Below are positions 20,947-33,600 of a stretch of DNA of 64,000 nucleotides, in pieces (the first letter of the stretch is position 1; every line of letters begins with the position of its first letter). The translations under genes were made by a program, and so were the position numbers. Origin of the DNA: Blasia pusilla (taxonomy: Eukaryota; Marchantiophyta; Marchantiopsida; Blasiales); NCBI GenBank assembly GCA_050084515.1, contig CM114274.1, positions 20,770,001 through 20,834,000 of the forward strand. The letters are read 5' to 3'. Under the pieces are notes generated by a model. The model had not been told where the DNA came from. It did not search any database and saw only the letters and a list, made by a program, of their open reading frames with translations.

Positions 20947-23081
20947 ATGGCGATCGAGGGAGAACAACCCAAGAAGCGCCGAATCAAGCGACGTGAACCA
21001 AGAGAGGAACCAATGCCGGACCGTGAAGCTATAGAGGAGACGGAGACTCCCGAAGAGCTGAACGCCAGTCGTGAGGACGTTCCGGAGGCGAATCCTTCCG
21101 CGGGGCCAGTGGGCCCAAACTCAGGAGAACGGATCGAGTCGAGCCAGACGTTGGACTTGTTGAAGGTGTTGGTGGAGCAGATGTCCCAGCAAAGCAAGTG
21201 GATTGCAGAGTTAGAGGCCACTCGAACCCCGGGTGCGGGCAAAAAGCTCTGCAAGACAAACCTGCCCACGCCATTCACTAGAGTGGGGCGTTCGCGGAAA
21301 GTGAAGGATTTCCTTACGGAACTGGAACTGTACTTCGAGGCGCAGAGGGCAGCTGAGGAGGATAAGGTGACGGTAGCCATTACTTTCCTGAAGGATCATG
21401 TTCTATGATGGTGGACAACTCAACAAGAGGAATATGTGGGCGGCGAGTCACCTGTGAGTTGGGAGGAGTTCAAGGAGTTGATTAGGGATCGGTTCACTCC
21501 GGAGTACCAAGGGTTGCGCGACACGGTGGAATGCGTGCAGATGCGGCAGAGTGGTTCCTTAAGTGCGTATGTGAGGGAGTTTAGTGCGAAACTGACTTCT
21601 AGTCCAAAGATGGATGAGCACGCAAAGAAGGCTATCTTCATTAGTGGACTCAAGCCGAGCGCTGAAAAGGCCCTTTACCGAATGCCGACGATGCCAGAGA
21701 CGTGCGCGGATCTTTTGAGTCTAGCAGAGCGGATTGGGGACGATGAGGTCCAAACCCAGAAACCCTTCGAGCCAAAAGGTTTTTCGAAGAAGTCGAAAAA
21801 TAAGGAAGCGTTCAAAAGAGGCTGGAGTGGGGGCCAGCACGAACCAGGATAGTCGTCTGCCTCGGCAGCAAAACGAGTGGAACTTCATGCAAAACCGAAA
21901 GGAGGACAACACTCAAAGTCAGGGAACGGCAAGGTAGTATGCTACAACTGTGGCGAACCTGGACACCTGGAAAAAGGGTGTTTGAAACCGAAGGTTAGTA
22001 TTGGGAGTATGATTTCATTTGCTGCTAAGCATCGGTTGGCGGGCGATCTCAAGACGTCCCTTCAAGTTACCAAGAGGATGCACAATTTGGTGTACCTAAG
22101 ATCCAAGATTGCTGATCGCGATGTGTTGTTGCTCGTGGATACAGGTGCTTCGCACTCCTTCCTAAGCCCGAGAATCGTGAAGGAACTGGGGCTCTCTACC
22201 TCTAAGGCGGATGAGCCCATTCGAGTAGGATTTGTAGAAGGCAAGTCTCATCGGACTTCTGATTTGGTCTTGGGTTTGACAGTAGGATGCGGGGTATTCG
22301 AGTTGAAGGAGAATATCACTGTGTGCGAAATGGATGGCATTGACTGAGTCTTGGGGAATACATTCCTAGATGCGAATGAGGTGGAGTTAAGACATAGACC
22401 CTTGAGGTTGAGCGTCTTGCTAAAAGGCAAACGGTTACAGGTGCGGTTGGTCCGTGAGGTTCCAGCGAAAATGGAGTTAGTGAACTCGATCACAAGGAGG
22501 AGCATGACTGAGTTGGAGGATGGATTTCTCTGCTTGATGAGACAAGTGGAGGAGGCTACAAGCAGTATACGCAGAGATCAAGACACTGCTTTGAGGGGAG
22601 TCCCATTACCACTCCAGGAATTGGTCAAGGAGTTTGAGGATGTCTTGACAAATGAGCTTCCGACTGAATTGCCGCCGCATAGAGCCGTAGATCATAAGAT
22701 AGAGATCATACCCGGTTCCCAACCGCCTTCAAAAGCACCATATAGGTTGAATCGGGAGGAACTTCTTGAGTTGAAAAGCGATTAAGTGAGCTCTTGGAAA
22801 AGGGTTACATTAGGACTAGCAAGTCACCTTATGGAGCACCTGTTCTCTTTGTAAAGAAGAAGGATGGAAAGATGAGGTGTGTGTTGATTACCGTGCATCG
22901 AACAAAGTGACATGATTGAACAATTATCCTCTTTGAGGATAGATGATCTCTTTGATAAATTTGGCAGCGCAAGATATTTCAGTAGGATTGACTTGAAGTC
23001 AGGATATTACCAGATTCGGATTGCCGAGGCAGATGTGGAGAAGAATGCGTGCAGAACGAGATACGGTTCCTTTGAGTTTGT
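20947..23081 (+). pseudogene. gag-pol: Gypsy gag-protease-RT (N-terminal part)
   Basis: One reading frame runs from the ATG at 20947 with three in-frame stops (about 21406, 21850 and 22345). Gag matches the retrotransposon gag domain (KDFLTELELYFEAQ and a later F-x-x-R-F-T-P-E-Y block). A CCHC zinc knuckle (CYNCGEPGHLEKGC) is at about 21940-21981, and the aspartic protease motif LVDTGASHS at about 22132-22158. The RT starts near 22680; after a frameshift near 22780 it continues as [16 protein letters not shown] and [12 protein letters not shown]. It is cut in the RT at 23081 by MULE C and resumes at 38839. Confidence 0.88.
23072..23081. repeat. Target-site duplication of MULE C, left
   Basis: TTGAGTTTGT before the left tip; TCGAGTTTGT follows the right tip at 38839-38848 (9 of 10 match). 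Removing C and one repeat joins the RT codons ...GSFEFV to VMPFGLCNAP, as in intact Gypsy RTs. Confidence 0.82.
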
Positions 23082-24900
23082 AGGGGGCTGGTATTCTGAC
23101 AAGAGAGAGTAAGAGAGGAGAGGAAGAGAGGAAGAGAGGAGAGTCTCTCTTCTAAAAAAAAGGCCAAATCCGCCTCCTCTCTTCAAAACTTTTTGACATA
23201 TTTGAAATTTTTGTTTGCTTTAAAATTCATGAAATCTTTAGAAGAGAGTATTTAGTGGTCCATATTTGGCCCTAAAAAAACCTCCTCTTTCCTGGGGGCG
23301 AGAAAAAAGGAGACATCATAAGACCACCCTAAACATTCCATGTGAGCCTAAGTTTCTTAACATTCCGTGTCTCGCTCAACAAAAAGCAGTGCCCTTGGTA
23401 TTTTTGTTGGAGGACCACCCGGATGAGTACCTCTCTTTTTGCAGGGATTGTTTCCTGCATCATGGCCTCCCTTGAATTGCCCCATAACCAACTTTCTGTC
23501 GGTTATGAATGGTGTCTGCTCAAGACCAACTTTCTGAAATGTGAACAAATCAGATCCTAAGGCTAAGAAATCGAGAAGCTTCACCCCTCCCAACCCGTAA
23601 GAAAGCTCACCATAAGAAAGGAAAGATTTTTAGAGGTGATTTTCTTCCACCCTGCACCCACGACGATCTAACGGGTTGGGAATCCAAAATGGCAATCCGA
23701 CAGGTAGTAGGAATCTTGCACATCTTAGACAAGAAAAGAAGCCTACGACTGGTTGGACGAATGAAGGGGAAAGAGGAAAAAGTCAAGAAGCCCGCCACAA
23801 TGCGTCAGAAGTTGGTCTCACCGGGATAGAGTCCGATCACTCAAGCAGTCAACCTGTCAAAATCCGACAGGTTGCCTGGAAATGGTTAAAAAGTTGCAGT
23901 GGGCAAAAAGCAAAAAGTTGCAACCCGTCGGAATCATACAGGTTGCAGAATTGTAATTCTGAGTAGCTAAAAGAACACAATCCACAAGTCCAAAAACATA
24001 TTCCATCAAACTTTTACAAACACCATTATGGGTTGAAAAAATCTCGTCCTTTATTACCTCCGAAGGAACCTCGGAAATGTAGATTTCACCTAGTCTATGA
24101 TTTCTTCAGCCTCGTCATCTACAAATTTACTCCTAACTCTCCTCGGTGACAGTACCAAAGGAATGTCCTGGGATTCAAGTGGCTCCTCTGGCCGATTGTA
24201 GACGGGGATCGAAAATGTTGGCGAATCCGAGAGCCTTGGCCCCCCCTAGGTACACCATAACGGTCCCATGTAACATGTCTCGAGTCCCACCGCCTTCCTC
24301 GGCAGTATACCTTGTATGCTCTGCAATGTGACACCCATCTAGTATCAATATCTGCTCCGTCCCCGGTGATACCATTATGGCAACCGCACAGGTAGAAGGA
24401 ATCCAACACGTCTAAGAGAAGAAAAGAAGCCTACGCCTTCCTTTACGAGTTGAGGGGAAGGTGCCAAGGGAAGAAGCCCGCCAGACTAGCTCTTAAGTTG
24501 GACCAACAGGGAAAGGGTCCGATCAGACAATCTGTCGGAATCAGACAGGTTGCCGGGAAGTGGTAAAAAGGGTGCAGTGGTCAAAAAGCGAAATGTTGCA
24601 AGTAGGAGAAATCCGACGGGTTGCAGTGGTCATAAAGTGAAAAGTTGCAAGTAGGAGAAATCGACGGGTTGCAAAATAGAAGTCCGCGGAGAACATAGAC
24701 GATCACATTCGAAAAGACAAAAAATGATCAGCAAACTTTTACAAGCACCACCATCGTTCGAAAAAATCTTCTGCTTTATATCATCCGAAAAAAGCTCGGA
24801 ACTGTACATTTGATCTATTCTATGAAATCTTTTGCCTCATTATCAAAAAACTCCCTACTCCAAACGCGGTCAGGTAAGTGGGTCGTTGAGTTCTTTGAAC
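23082..24900. other. Left terminus and subterminal region of MULE C
   Basis: The terminal purine tract (23082-23155) is followed by an AT-rich stretch and two tandem units, about 23690-24120 and about 24375-24840, equivalent to those of MULE A. A minus-strand open stretch at 24119-24409 matches A 6084-6344. Palindromes are at about 23850-23876, 23921-23947, 24531-24555 and 24598-24675. There is no recognisable complete gene. Confidence 0.65.
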
Positions 24901-25412
24901 TCACTCGTCATCTTCCGAGAGCTCTTGCAAAATTACTTTCGGCCTTGCCCTCCCGATTTTTGGAATCGTTGGAAGTGACGATGTAGTCACTACCAAGGGT
25001 GGCTCTGGAACCGGAGCTCTCGGCTTCGGTGGAGAGTTGTACGCCCCAACGAGCCTTTCGTATTCTGCCTTTGCCTCCTTGCAAAGGTCAAACAGTTCCT
25101 GCCTTCCCTCGAGGCAGAGAATGTTCCTGCCACTCTGCCAGGCGCCTTTGATACTTGCCCCTGAAAGTCCCACTAAGTCGAACACCAAGTCACCCGGCCT
25201 TGAGCAGAGCTCGATGAGCGTTTGCATCAGGGCTGGCGACTTTTCCCTTCCTCCCAGAAGTGGGTACCGTCTTGCATGTAAATTCCCGGGGGGGAATTGT
25301 ACAAACTATCTAAGTAGTACCCATCTGAGCATGGATCCACAGGATCCTGGATCTTGAACACCTGGAAATTGTGCTTGGGTCGAACGAAGCAGTAGACGTA
25401 GGAGTGGTCCAT

Positions 25413-25964
25413 CTGTAAATCAGCACGTTGGAAACAATGTCAGAAACTAAAGAAGTCGGCTTGAGAAAATTTTCAATAATTGACTTTGGATCAACCTGTC
25501 GGAGTCCGACGGGTTGTTTTGTCCCGGACCAACCCATCGCCTTCCGACGAGTTGGTCAGGGACTAAAACAACCCGTCGGGCTCCGTTGTTTTTGAAATCG
25601 TGAGCAACCCGTCGGAAGGCGACGGGTTCTTTGGCCTAGAGCGATCCATGCTCGCCTAAGAGCAACCCGTCGCTATCAGACGGGTTGCATCCAAAAACCA
25701 AAATCAACTGGGAAAAACCAAAAGCAACTGCAACCCGTCGGGTTCCAACGGGTTGCAGGTACACCGCGGTTTTCCCTGTGTATGTGGGAAAGATGCAACC
25801 CGTCGGAAACCGACGGGTTGCTCTCAGCCGAGCATGGGCTGCTCTAAGCCAGCAACCCGTCGCCTTCTCACGGGTTGCTCAGGGACAAACAAAACCCAGA
25901 TTGACTCTCATTATACACATCATTAAAATATAATTGAAATTATAGTACAGGAATTGAGCCTTAC
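25413..25964. repeat. P2 intron 3 of MULE C, palindrome cluster
   Basis: About eight palindromes lie between 25493 and 25885 (for example 25493-25517, 25529-25555, 25612-25631, 25660-25688, 25731-25757, 25795-25821 and 25854-25880). The flanking spacers AGCATGGGCTG and GCCTAGAGC occur in both orientations, so part of the cluster is itself an inverted duplication. Splice signals GTAAGG (donor) and TTTACAG (acceptor) are intact. Confidence 0.82.
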
Positions 25965-27744
25965 CCGAATCTGACTCGTCGCGGATCGGAGTGGGTACTC
26001 GTTTTTTATGATCCACGATTGCGCCGTCCTCCACTTTAGCGACCTCTTGACGCACTGGAGGTTGAAGAGCTCGTCCTCGCTCCCTCCAGTCAACACCAAG
26101 AAGGAGCCCCTGTCACGCAAATAGGCGTTTGCAAAGGAGAACAAAAGCGCAATCTGGTCATAACAGAGCGGCACATTCCACTCAGGTACCTCGTCCGACG
26201 GATTCTCCCCCCAAAGTCGCAACCCCGAGGGCAGATCGGCGATCAAGAGATCCACCGCAACCTCTTCGACCACTCCATTCAGTGTCCAGGCAGCGTGCCC
26301 GTTTCGTTGGAGCTTTCGTCCCAACGTTGTCAATTTTTGATGGCTCGTGTCGACGCTTGAGAACTGAAGCTCTTCAGCTCATCCTGTAAAGGAGTGAACT
26401 GAAGGAGGACGCTTGTCCGGGTCGTTGTTTGTCTGTGTCTTCCCAAGGATGATGGACTGTATTCTCCTTGGGACAACTCGGGCACCTCTCGCTTCCGCTT
26501 CTCCCTAGTCTGGGGACGGCTTGTTGGGGTTTCTATGACCTCAGACTCTGGTGGCATTTTTTTCGCCGAGGACCTGGTCCGACCCTCTCTCCCGGCTCGT
26601 CCGGACGATTCCGCCTCTGGCCTTGAATCTTCAGCCTCTCTTTGGGAAGACTCGGCCTCTGAATTTTTCCTCCCCTCGCCTTGCCTTTGAGACCCGATGT
26701 GGATTTGTCTTTGGCTGTGCGGACCTTGGAAGCCAACTCAGCTGTCTTGTGGGCCTGCTATTCTGCATCTCCTCCGAAGAAGTCTTCAGGCTGGACAAAA
26801 TTGGGGATGTCCTCTTGTCCTGAGGCCACTGCATCATGAAGCACTCGTAAATCCTTATCGGTGATGTCTTCAGGGTTGTTGAAGTTGAGCCAAATGGGGC
26901 AATTCTCCACCTCCCAATCGGACATGTGCTGCCCCATCTCCATGTCGTAAATGGAGAATGTCTCTGCATCCGGCGGCGAAGCCCACAATTTCAAGGCTAC
27001 CGGTAATTTTCCCCACGTACCTGCATTCTTACACTGGACTAGGTACCTGAAGACCATCCGTTGGGCAGCTTTTAGTCGAATAGAATCGGTCGTCTGCTCC
27101 TCTAGATCTCGCTTCTTCTTCGCTTGATCCCGTTTGTTCCCCTCTACTTCTTCGTCAAGCTCTGCTTGAGGGAGGACGCAAACCTTGAACATGGTCTTGA
27201 ATCTTGGGTTTTTGGTTGGCTTGTCCCGGATGTCGTCGAGCCAAACCTCGAAATCTCCAGAACTTTCAAGGTTTGCTTCCGGCGGGATGGGCTCTAATCT
27301 TCTGAGCTCCGCTTGCAGACCGTCCAGCACGGACTTCCCGATTACCCGCAACGTGTCCCAGAACGACCATTCGCGTGGCCAGTGCGAGATCACTGGATCG
27401 AACACACCCGGAGGATGGTGTGCCGCCCTCTTTTGGGCCTCTGAGCCCTCGAGACTGATTTTCATCAGTCGTATCCTCCTAAACTCGCTTATCCTGGACA
27501 ACGCAAACCGATGCACGCGATCCAGGGAGACTTTCTCCCCAATCCGACCATGTGGATCTTCATCCCTTTTCCGCTGGCGCTTTATAATCGCCTTCAGCTC
27601 CTTGTAGAACTCCGGACCAAGTTCGGGGTTGAGAATGCTGATGTATCGCTGCATCTTGCTCGCCGTGTATTTCGTTGCTGCAGATACTGCAGCTTGGATG
27701 AATTTGGCGCGCTCAGACGCAGATACCTTCTCCCTCCACTCCAC

Positions 27745-28177
27745 GGGTTGATTTCGGCCAAAAACAGTTTCGAGGCAAGCAACCCGTCGGACTCCGACGG
27801 GTTGCTTTGGGGAAAAAACCTTCTAAACCTACAGTCAGTCGAACAACTCGTCGGAGTCCGACGAGTTGCATTCTTCAAAAAACATCATGACAAGGCGGCA
27901 ACCCGTCGAACTCCGACGGTTTGCTTTGGGCCAAAAACGAATTAAATCTGTGGTCAATCAAACAATTGTTCGGAGTCCGACGAGTTGCATTCTTAAAAAA
28001 ACATCCGAAAAAGTGTGCAGTCGAGCAACCCGTCGGAGTTCGACGAGTTGCTTTCGGCAAAAAAAAACCTAACCCATTCATCAATCGAGCAACTCGTCGG
28101 AGTCCGACGAGTTGCGTAAGTGTTAAAGCATCCCAACAACCGTCCCGACGAGTTGCGTAAGTGTTAAAGATACTCAC
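27745..28177. repeat. P2 intron 2 of MULE C, palindrome array
   Basis: Palindromes lie at about 27778-27805, 27843-27869, 27899-27923, 27963-27989, 28024-28051 and 28089-28115, with centres about 60-65 bp apart. Both arm variants (CCCG/CGGG and CTCG/CGAG) alternate. The 5' end of exon 3 is missing beside it. Confidence 0.85.
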
Positions 28178-29631
28178 GTGTTTATGGCATGCATTGCCAT
28201 CTCCACCGTCGCCATGTGATGAGGGAATGGGTGAAGGACCACTGCCTTCACGCAGAAATGTGCCTCCAATGAGTTGGGCCGCTCCTCCGCAAACTTGGTC
28301 CACGCCATGAACCTGTGATTTCCATCCCAGATGAAGAAATGCAGATTCCTCATCTAGCTGAATTCGGTGCCCTCAACTTGCCTTCTGAAATTCTGGTCTC
28401 GCATCCTCCAGAATGTGTCGAGCTTTTCCAAGTCCTCCTCGGTAACCAGAGCTTGGGTTCCATGTTTGTCGTAAGGCTGAACATAGAAGGAGGAAAGAAA
28501 GTCGGCGAGGATGTCGCCGCCGATTGTTTAAGCTTCACGATGTCCTCGTCGGAGTGAATTTCGCGGACGTATTCCATTGTCTGCAATTGGCAGAGTGGAA
28601 TCCTCGAGGCGTTGTGGCCCTCCATGAGTGCCATCTGCTTTACCACCTGTCAGAACCGGGACAAGATGAATAAGCTACACTGAATTCCCAATGAATTGCA
28701 ATTCACATAATTCAAAAAACCCAGATCCTCTCTTACCCGCTCGAAAATGGGGTCGGTTTCTTGACCAGCTAACTTGTCTGAGACAGAAGCTGGAAAATCG
28801 ACTGGGAACTCGTCGATCCGATAGAGGTCGATGTCCTCCACCGGGCTTGGAGTCAAGAATGACCGCTCTCCGGCTTCTTCGGCCATGTCCACCATCTCCA
28901 CGCTGGCGGTCCTCATGACCTCGTCGTCATCGATTTCAACTTCTCGCGTTTCCACTGTGTTGATTGTGTCCCCGGACTTCGTGGGGGACATTTCCTGCAT
29001 CTCAACACTTCCGGTTGGATGGGCTGGGCTATCGTCAATGGCTATCGCTTTTTCCCTCCTCGCTTTAGCCAATTCTGCCCTCCTCACCGACGCGTCCAGA
29101 TGCTTCTTTTCTCTCTTTTCGTCGGCGATCCTTTTCTTCAAGGCCTGCGACGTCTCAGCCTCTGCGTTCTGTTTATCTAGGGCCTCTTGAACACGTCTCG
29201 CAAGAAGCACTTGGTTGTGCATCTCCGCTTCCCTTTCCCGCTCCTTGATTTCCTGCTGCCTAATTTCATTCGCCGAACGAGGCCCAGGAGAAGCTGACGC
29301 AGGAGTCCTAATGGACTTCGGAGTGAAGCTCCCAGACTTGTTGGCTTGTGATTTGTTCCTCGTCATTTTTTCCGGAAATGCCTCCACCTATGTCCATGGC
29401 AAATCACTTGATCAGTCGCCTTGCTGATGTCGAGATGGGGAGCTCGAATCGCCTTGATGGGTAGCTCGAATCGTCCTGCGATCGCTCAGTCGAACCGTCT
29501 CGCTCTCGTTCCCTCCTATCGACTCGCGATGTGTCGCCGTGTGAAATGCCCTTCAGATCGATCGATCGGCTACGCGGGAGAGTGAGGAATGAAGATCGCA
29601 AAATGAGAAACCGAAATGAGCGATTTACGCC

Positions 29632-29640
29632 CTATTTATA
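29632..29640 (-). promoter_or_regulatory. TATA box of P2, MULE C
   Basis: TATAAATAG on the minus strand, 266 bp upstream of the P2 ATG at 29366, conserved with MULE A. Confidence 0.6.
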
Positions 29641-29730
29641 CTTTTCTAGCCGCGTTGGTCGACCGTTGGGTCCCGTCGTCCTTTCGACGGCGACGTGCCG
29701 GATGTTACGGAAGTCCGGACGTGAAAAATG

Positions 29731-30445
29731 GCAACCCGTCGGAGTCCGACAGGTTGCGCGGCTCTGCCATCCTGGGTATGTCGCCACGTGCGCGAGCAAT
29801 CCGTCGGAGACCGACGGGTTGAGCGCCTCCGTCGTCTTTGGAAAAGAACGCGAGGTACCCGCGCAACCCATCGGAGACCGACATGTTGCGCGCCTCTGCT
29901 ATCCTGGGTACGTTGCCACGTGCGCGAGAAACCCGTAGGAGACCGACGGGTTGAGCGGCTCCGTCATCTTCGGAAAAGAACAGGAGGTACCCGCGCAACC
30001 CGTCGCAGACCGACTTGTTGCGCGCCTCCGCCGTGTTTGGGACGGGAAGAGGACGTATCTTGGGCAATCCGTCGAGACCGTTGGGTTGCACGCTTCCCTC
30101 ATCAAGGGTTAAGAACGAGGGCTTCCCGTGCAAGTCGTCGGATTCTGGCTGGCTGCACCACAAGGCGAGGCCCTTGCGCAACCCGTTGGAGGGCGACGGG
30201 TTGCACGCCTCGCCGTCTTTGGGCAAAAAGGTGAGGCACCCGCGGAACTCGTCGGGAATAGACGGTTTGCACGCCTCCGGCATCTTTGGGCAAGAAGGAG
30301 CGGTATCCGAGCAACTCGTCGGAGAGCGACGGGTTGCTCGGTTCGACAATGTTTAGCATAAGCGTGCAACCCGTCCGATGCCGACGGGTTGCAGGCTTCG
30401 GTTAGCTTCGGGTAATTTTTGAGTTACCAGGATTCCGACGGGTTC
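29731..30445. repeat. Palindrome array in the divergent promoter, MULE C
   Basis: Eleven clear palindromes have estimated centres at 29744, 29808, 29876, 29940, 30008, 30076, 30143, 30191, 30257, 30324 and 30378. Spacing is 64-68 bp in eight of ten intervals (48 and 54 in the others). All lie between the P2 TATA (29640) and the P1 TATA (30603). The open frames spanning them in all six frames are palindromes translated. Confidence 0.88.
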
Positions 30446-30602
30446 CAAGTGTGATGCGAAACCCTCTGCTTCCCAAATCCGGTAACATATTGCAACAGAA
30501 TTGAATGTGTTACAGAATTGGATCCATTGTGTCAGACAATGTCACCCACCGAATTCATCTTGTCAGTAAAAATGTGTCAGGAGTATCTGTTTCCTATTCA
30601 CT

Positions 30603-30611
30603 ATAAATTAA
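30603..30611 (+). promoter_or_regulatory. TATA box of P1, MULE C
   Basis: TATAAATTA about 60 bp upstream of the P1 ATG, followed by the CATTCT hexanucleotide tract. The same box is present in B and D and mutated in A. Confidence 0.6.
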
Positions 30612-30665
30612 AAATTCTCATTCTCATTCTCATTCTCAGTCTCCTCCCGTTGGAATCTTCTTGGA

Positions 30666-33600
30666 ATGGATAATTATGTTAAGCTCACTTGTGGCAGTCA
30701 TCTGGCGGCCCTTCCTCAATCAGAAATCATTCGACCCCAAGCTCGTGAGTCTTTCATAGCAGTGGATGAAAATTTTCTATCGATTTCTTCTCCAAATTGG
30801 AACCATCTTTGTATCCAAAGATGTTAGGGTGGACGGTACGGAAGACATAATAGGTGAGACGGTCTAGCCAGTGACCTCAGACCGTAAAGTATGGAATCTC
30901 CTATCTCTAGCAAATGGTCAATACAATGTTTACGGCCTGCCCCTGAATTCGTCTGTTTCCCAAGTAGACGGTCTAGAATTTCCTAGTGCTCCGAGCTCTA
31001 CGTTTGCAACTCCAAGCTCTGCAGATCCGGCTTCGACTCCAACTTTGCACGTTCGTAACAATGTTGTTCTTCCTGAAGAGATTCCGGATGTTATCAACCT
31101 CAGTGGATCTGTCGGACACCAATCGGGCCCTCTATCCGCCTACTCGTTCCTCTTGCGAGTATCAGGCAATAGTTTGCTTTCGTCTTTGGCCTTGAAAATG
31201 TTCAAGCACATTCTTGTCGACGAGCTGCCACCCACGTACGATGGTAATTGCATTTTTGAGTTGCCCCCACTTGCTGCTCCTGCTCAAAAGAAGGATGGAG
31301 GATGCACGAAGGGTATGGGACGTAAAGTCGATTGTCATCGATGGTGCAGGCTTCAACGGACTAGTGCTTCAATTCCAGACGGTCCTTGGATTGTCTCCCG
31401 CCGCCAATGCGTGGGAGCCTTGGAGTGTAGAAGTCCAGCATGCCCGTATCTAGAGCGCAACGGGCGAGTCAATACGTTGCAATTCCCTCCCAAGAATGCA
31501 GAAACTCCATACGAGGTCGGTGCCACCATACCGCCAGGAGGCCATCAATGTCCTCATTGTCGCATCGCCCTTCTGCGTTGGGCGTGTCCGCATACATATT
31601 TTCATTGTCCATGACTTGGGCTCCACGTCAGAGTACACAAGGCTGGCAGTACATGTTGGCTCCCACACTCATCCTGTGACCGATGCAATTCAAAGACACA
31701 TCAAGGAGGATGTGGCAAAGAAAGTAGCCGAGGTCTACAGAAACTCTCCAAGTTCAAAGCCGGAGTGATCAAGCTCACAACCGCATCACAAATTTGTGAA
31801 CAATTTCTTGGAATCCTGGGCGGACAGGCGAGATCACGGCGGTTGAGGAGAAACAACTGGGAAAATCTCGCATTTCTCGCTGATCCGAATGCTTCCGAAT
31901 TTTTTGCGTCAAATACGAGTTACGGATGGAAAGACGGCGAAATGGATGCCATCGCGAGAATCAAGGCCAACTCGATTTCCATTCATTGAGAGATGGCGGT
32001 TCATGGGCCAAGGAGGCGAGGATCCAGGGCCTATGTCTTCAAAATATCAACGATCTGGTCCGTCGAGTGGCCTCGATCTTATAGATCGAATGAGGGAAGG
32101 GGAAGATCTTTACGACAGCTGGGTAAGCTTTGATATTTGCTATAGAGTGCTGAACGGATGGTTGACGATGGATGCTCACGTTTATGATCATATGGAGAAG
32201 GGACTCAAAACTATATTTGTCTTTGAAGTAAAGCGTAAGACGTTGGCGAGTTTGAAGATGTCTTTGGTTACTCTTATTGGAGGTGGTGAAGGAAAACAAA
32301 GGCCACCTCAGGAAATTTGGGTTCATGGCGGACAATGCACAACCTGGGTGGATTGCTATCCGGGAAGTGTTCTGGGGTGGAGAGGTTCAACCGGGGAGGG
32401 AAAGGTCGGATGCTTTCCATTGGCAACAGTCTGTGACCCGGTACACCAAATCTTGCATCAAGGAGAATAAGAGGACAGAGCATGTCACTCTACTCCAACG
32501 CTGCAAGGACAGCAAAACCTTGAAGCAGGCCATGGAATGCCAGCAAGAACTTCATGGGTGGTGGAGGAAGCATGCGATTGAGGGGAAGTACAAAGAGTTG
32601 TGCTCTTGGTTGAGTTGGTGGATTGTACGTATGAGACAATGGGGAAACTTCATGCGGCAGGTGAGTTCACTATTTTGTTTTGTCAAGCTCATGCTGAGAA
32701 TTGTTTGTAAAGTTGAAGCTCAGGGTGAGAAGCGTGGGAACTATATGGATTTCAAATGGAAGAAAGCTGTCGGATGCGACGGATTGCCCGAGTGTGCAAC
32801 CCGACAGAAACCGACGGGTTGCATCCAGATGTTTGGTGCAACCGTCGGGACCCGACGGAAACCGCCGGGTTGCATCCAGATGTTTGGTGCAACCCGTCGG
32901 GACCCGACGGGTCACAGAGTCGTTCATGGGATGCCTCGGCCTTGCAACCCGTCCGGTTCCGACGGGTTGCATTAGGTGGGTTTAAGGTTACAACACGTCG
33001 GGACCCGACGGGTCGCAGAGTCGTTCATGGGATATCTCGGGCTTACAACCCATCTGGTTCCGACAGGTCGCTTATTTCTTTGACTGCTGAGTTTTTTCGT
33101 TCTTTTCTAACATTTCCGTCGTTCTGCGTGGATTGAACGCGTTCATGAAAATGCCCTCCGCCCCAACACAAGTGGAGCGAGAAAGTGTTCATTCCTCTTG
33201 GAGGTCGTCACAAGCATGCCAACGTATTTCACTTGTGGAGGCATGCCAACAAGACCAGGCAAGAGCAATGCTACAGTTTGCAGCATCCCATATCTTCCTC
33301 ACAAAAGGCATAACAAAAGGTAAAGGGCCGTCGATCTACGAGCTCTATGTCGTATTTGTGAGATCTCGGGTGATGAAAATTGTATGTCGAAGCCTTCAAC
33401 CGGTGCGTAGCTGGAACTCCACTCGAGCAAGATGTACACATAGGTGGGGATATTCATGGGCGGGTTTCAAGACGTCCCATACAGATGGTGGTAGAGCAGT
33501 CCGAATGAGACTCGTGGAGACCAGATAAGTATCTTGACTTGAGGCAGGTGAAGAGGCAAAGATCGAGGAACAAATCCGGTGATTGATTTGGATGAGGAAA

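Larger units (their letters stand above)
24901..29366 (-). pseudogene. P2, ParB/methyltransferase-like accessory protein, MULE C
   Basis: Exons: 1, 29366-28737 (fully open, 210 codons); 2, 28646-28178; 3, about 27742-25965 (its start is deleted into intron 2); 4, 25412-24901. Intron 1 is GTAAGA...CAG, intron 2 GTGAGT..., intron 3 GTAAGG...TTTACAG. Exon 1 has a coiled coil (about residues 35-110) rich in E, K and R, and an acidic tail. Exon 2 has the ParB/Srx-like segment with DGNHK/R near 28309-28330. Exon 3 is long and open (26758-27744), then a basic low-complexity linker, then the motif-IV-like IADLPSG (about 26235-26255) with RLWGENP after it and WIIKNEYPLRS. Exon 4 has PGDLVFDLVGLSGAS, GRNILCLEG and an acidic end (ELSEDDE). 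The layout IV then I resembles beta-class amino-methyltransferases. There are frameshifts in exons 2 to 4. Confidence 0.76.

Noticed and set aside
29705-30349. Long open frames across the divergent promoters (also 10665-11156, 10960-11580, 43885-44733 and 1359-1771), on both strands
   Set aside because: The peptides are repeats such as QPVGLRRVA and CNPSETDGL, which are the palindromes read in different frames. A stop-poor palindrome gives open frames in all directions.
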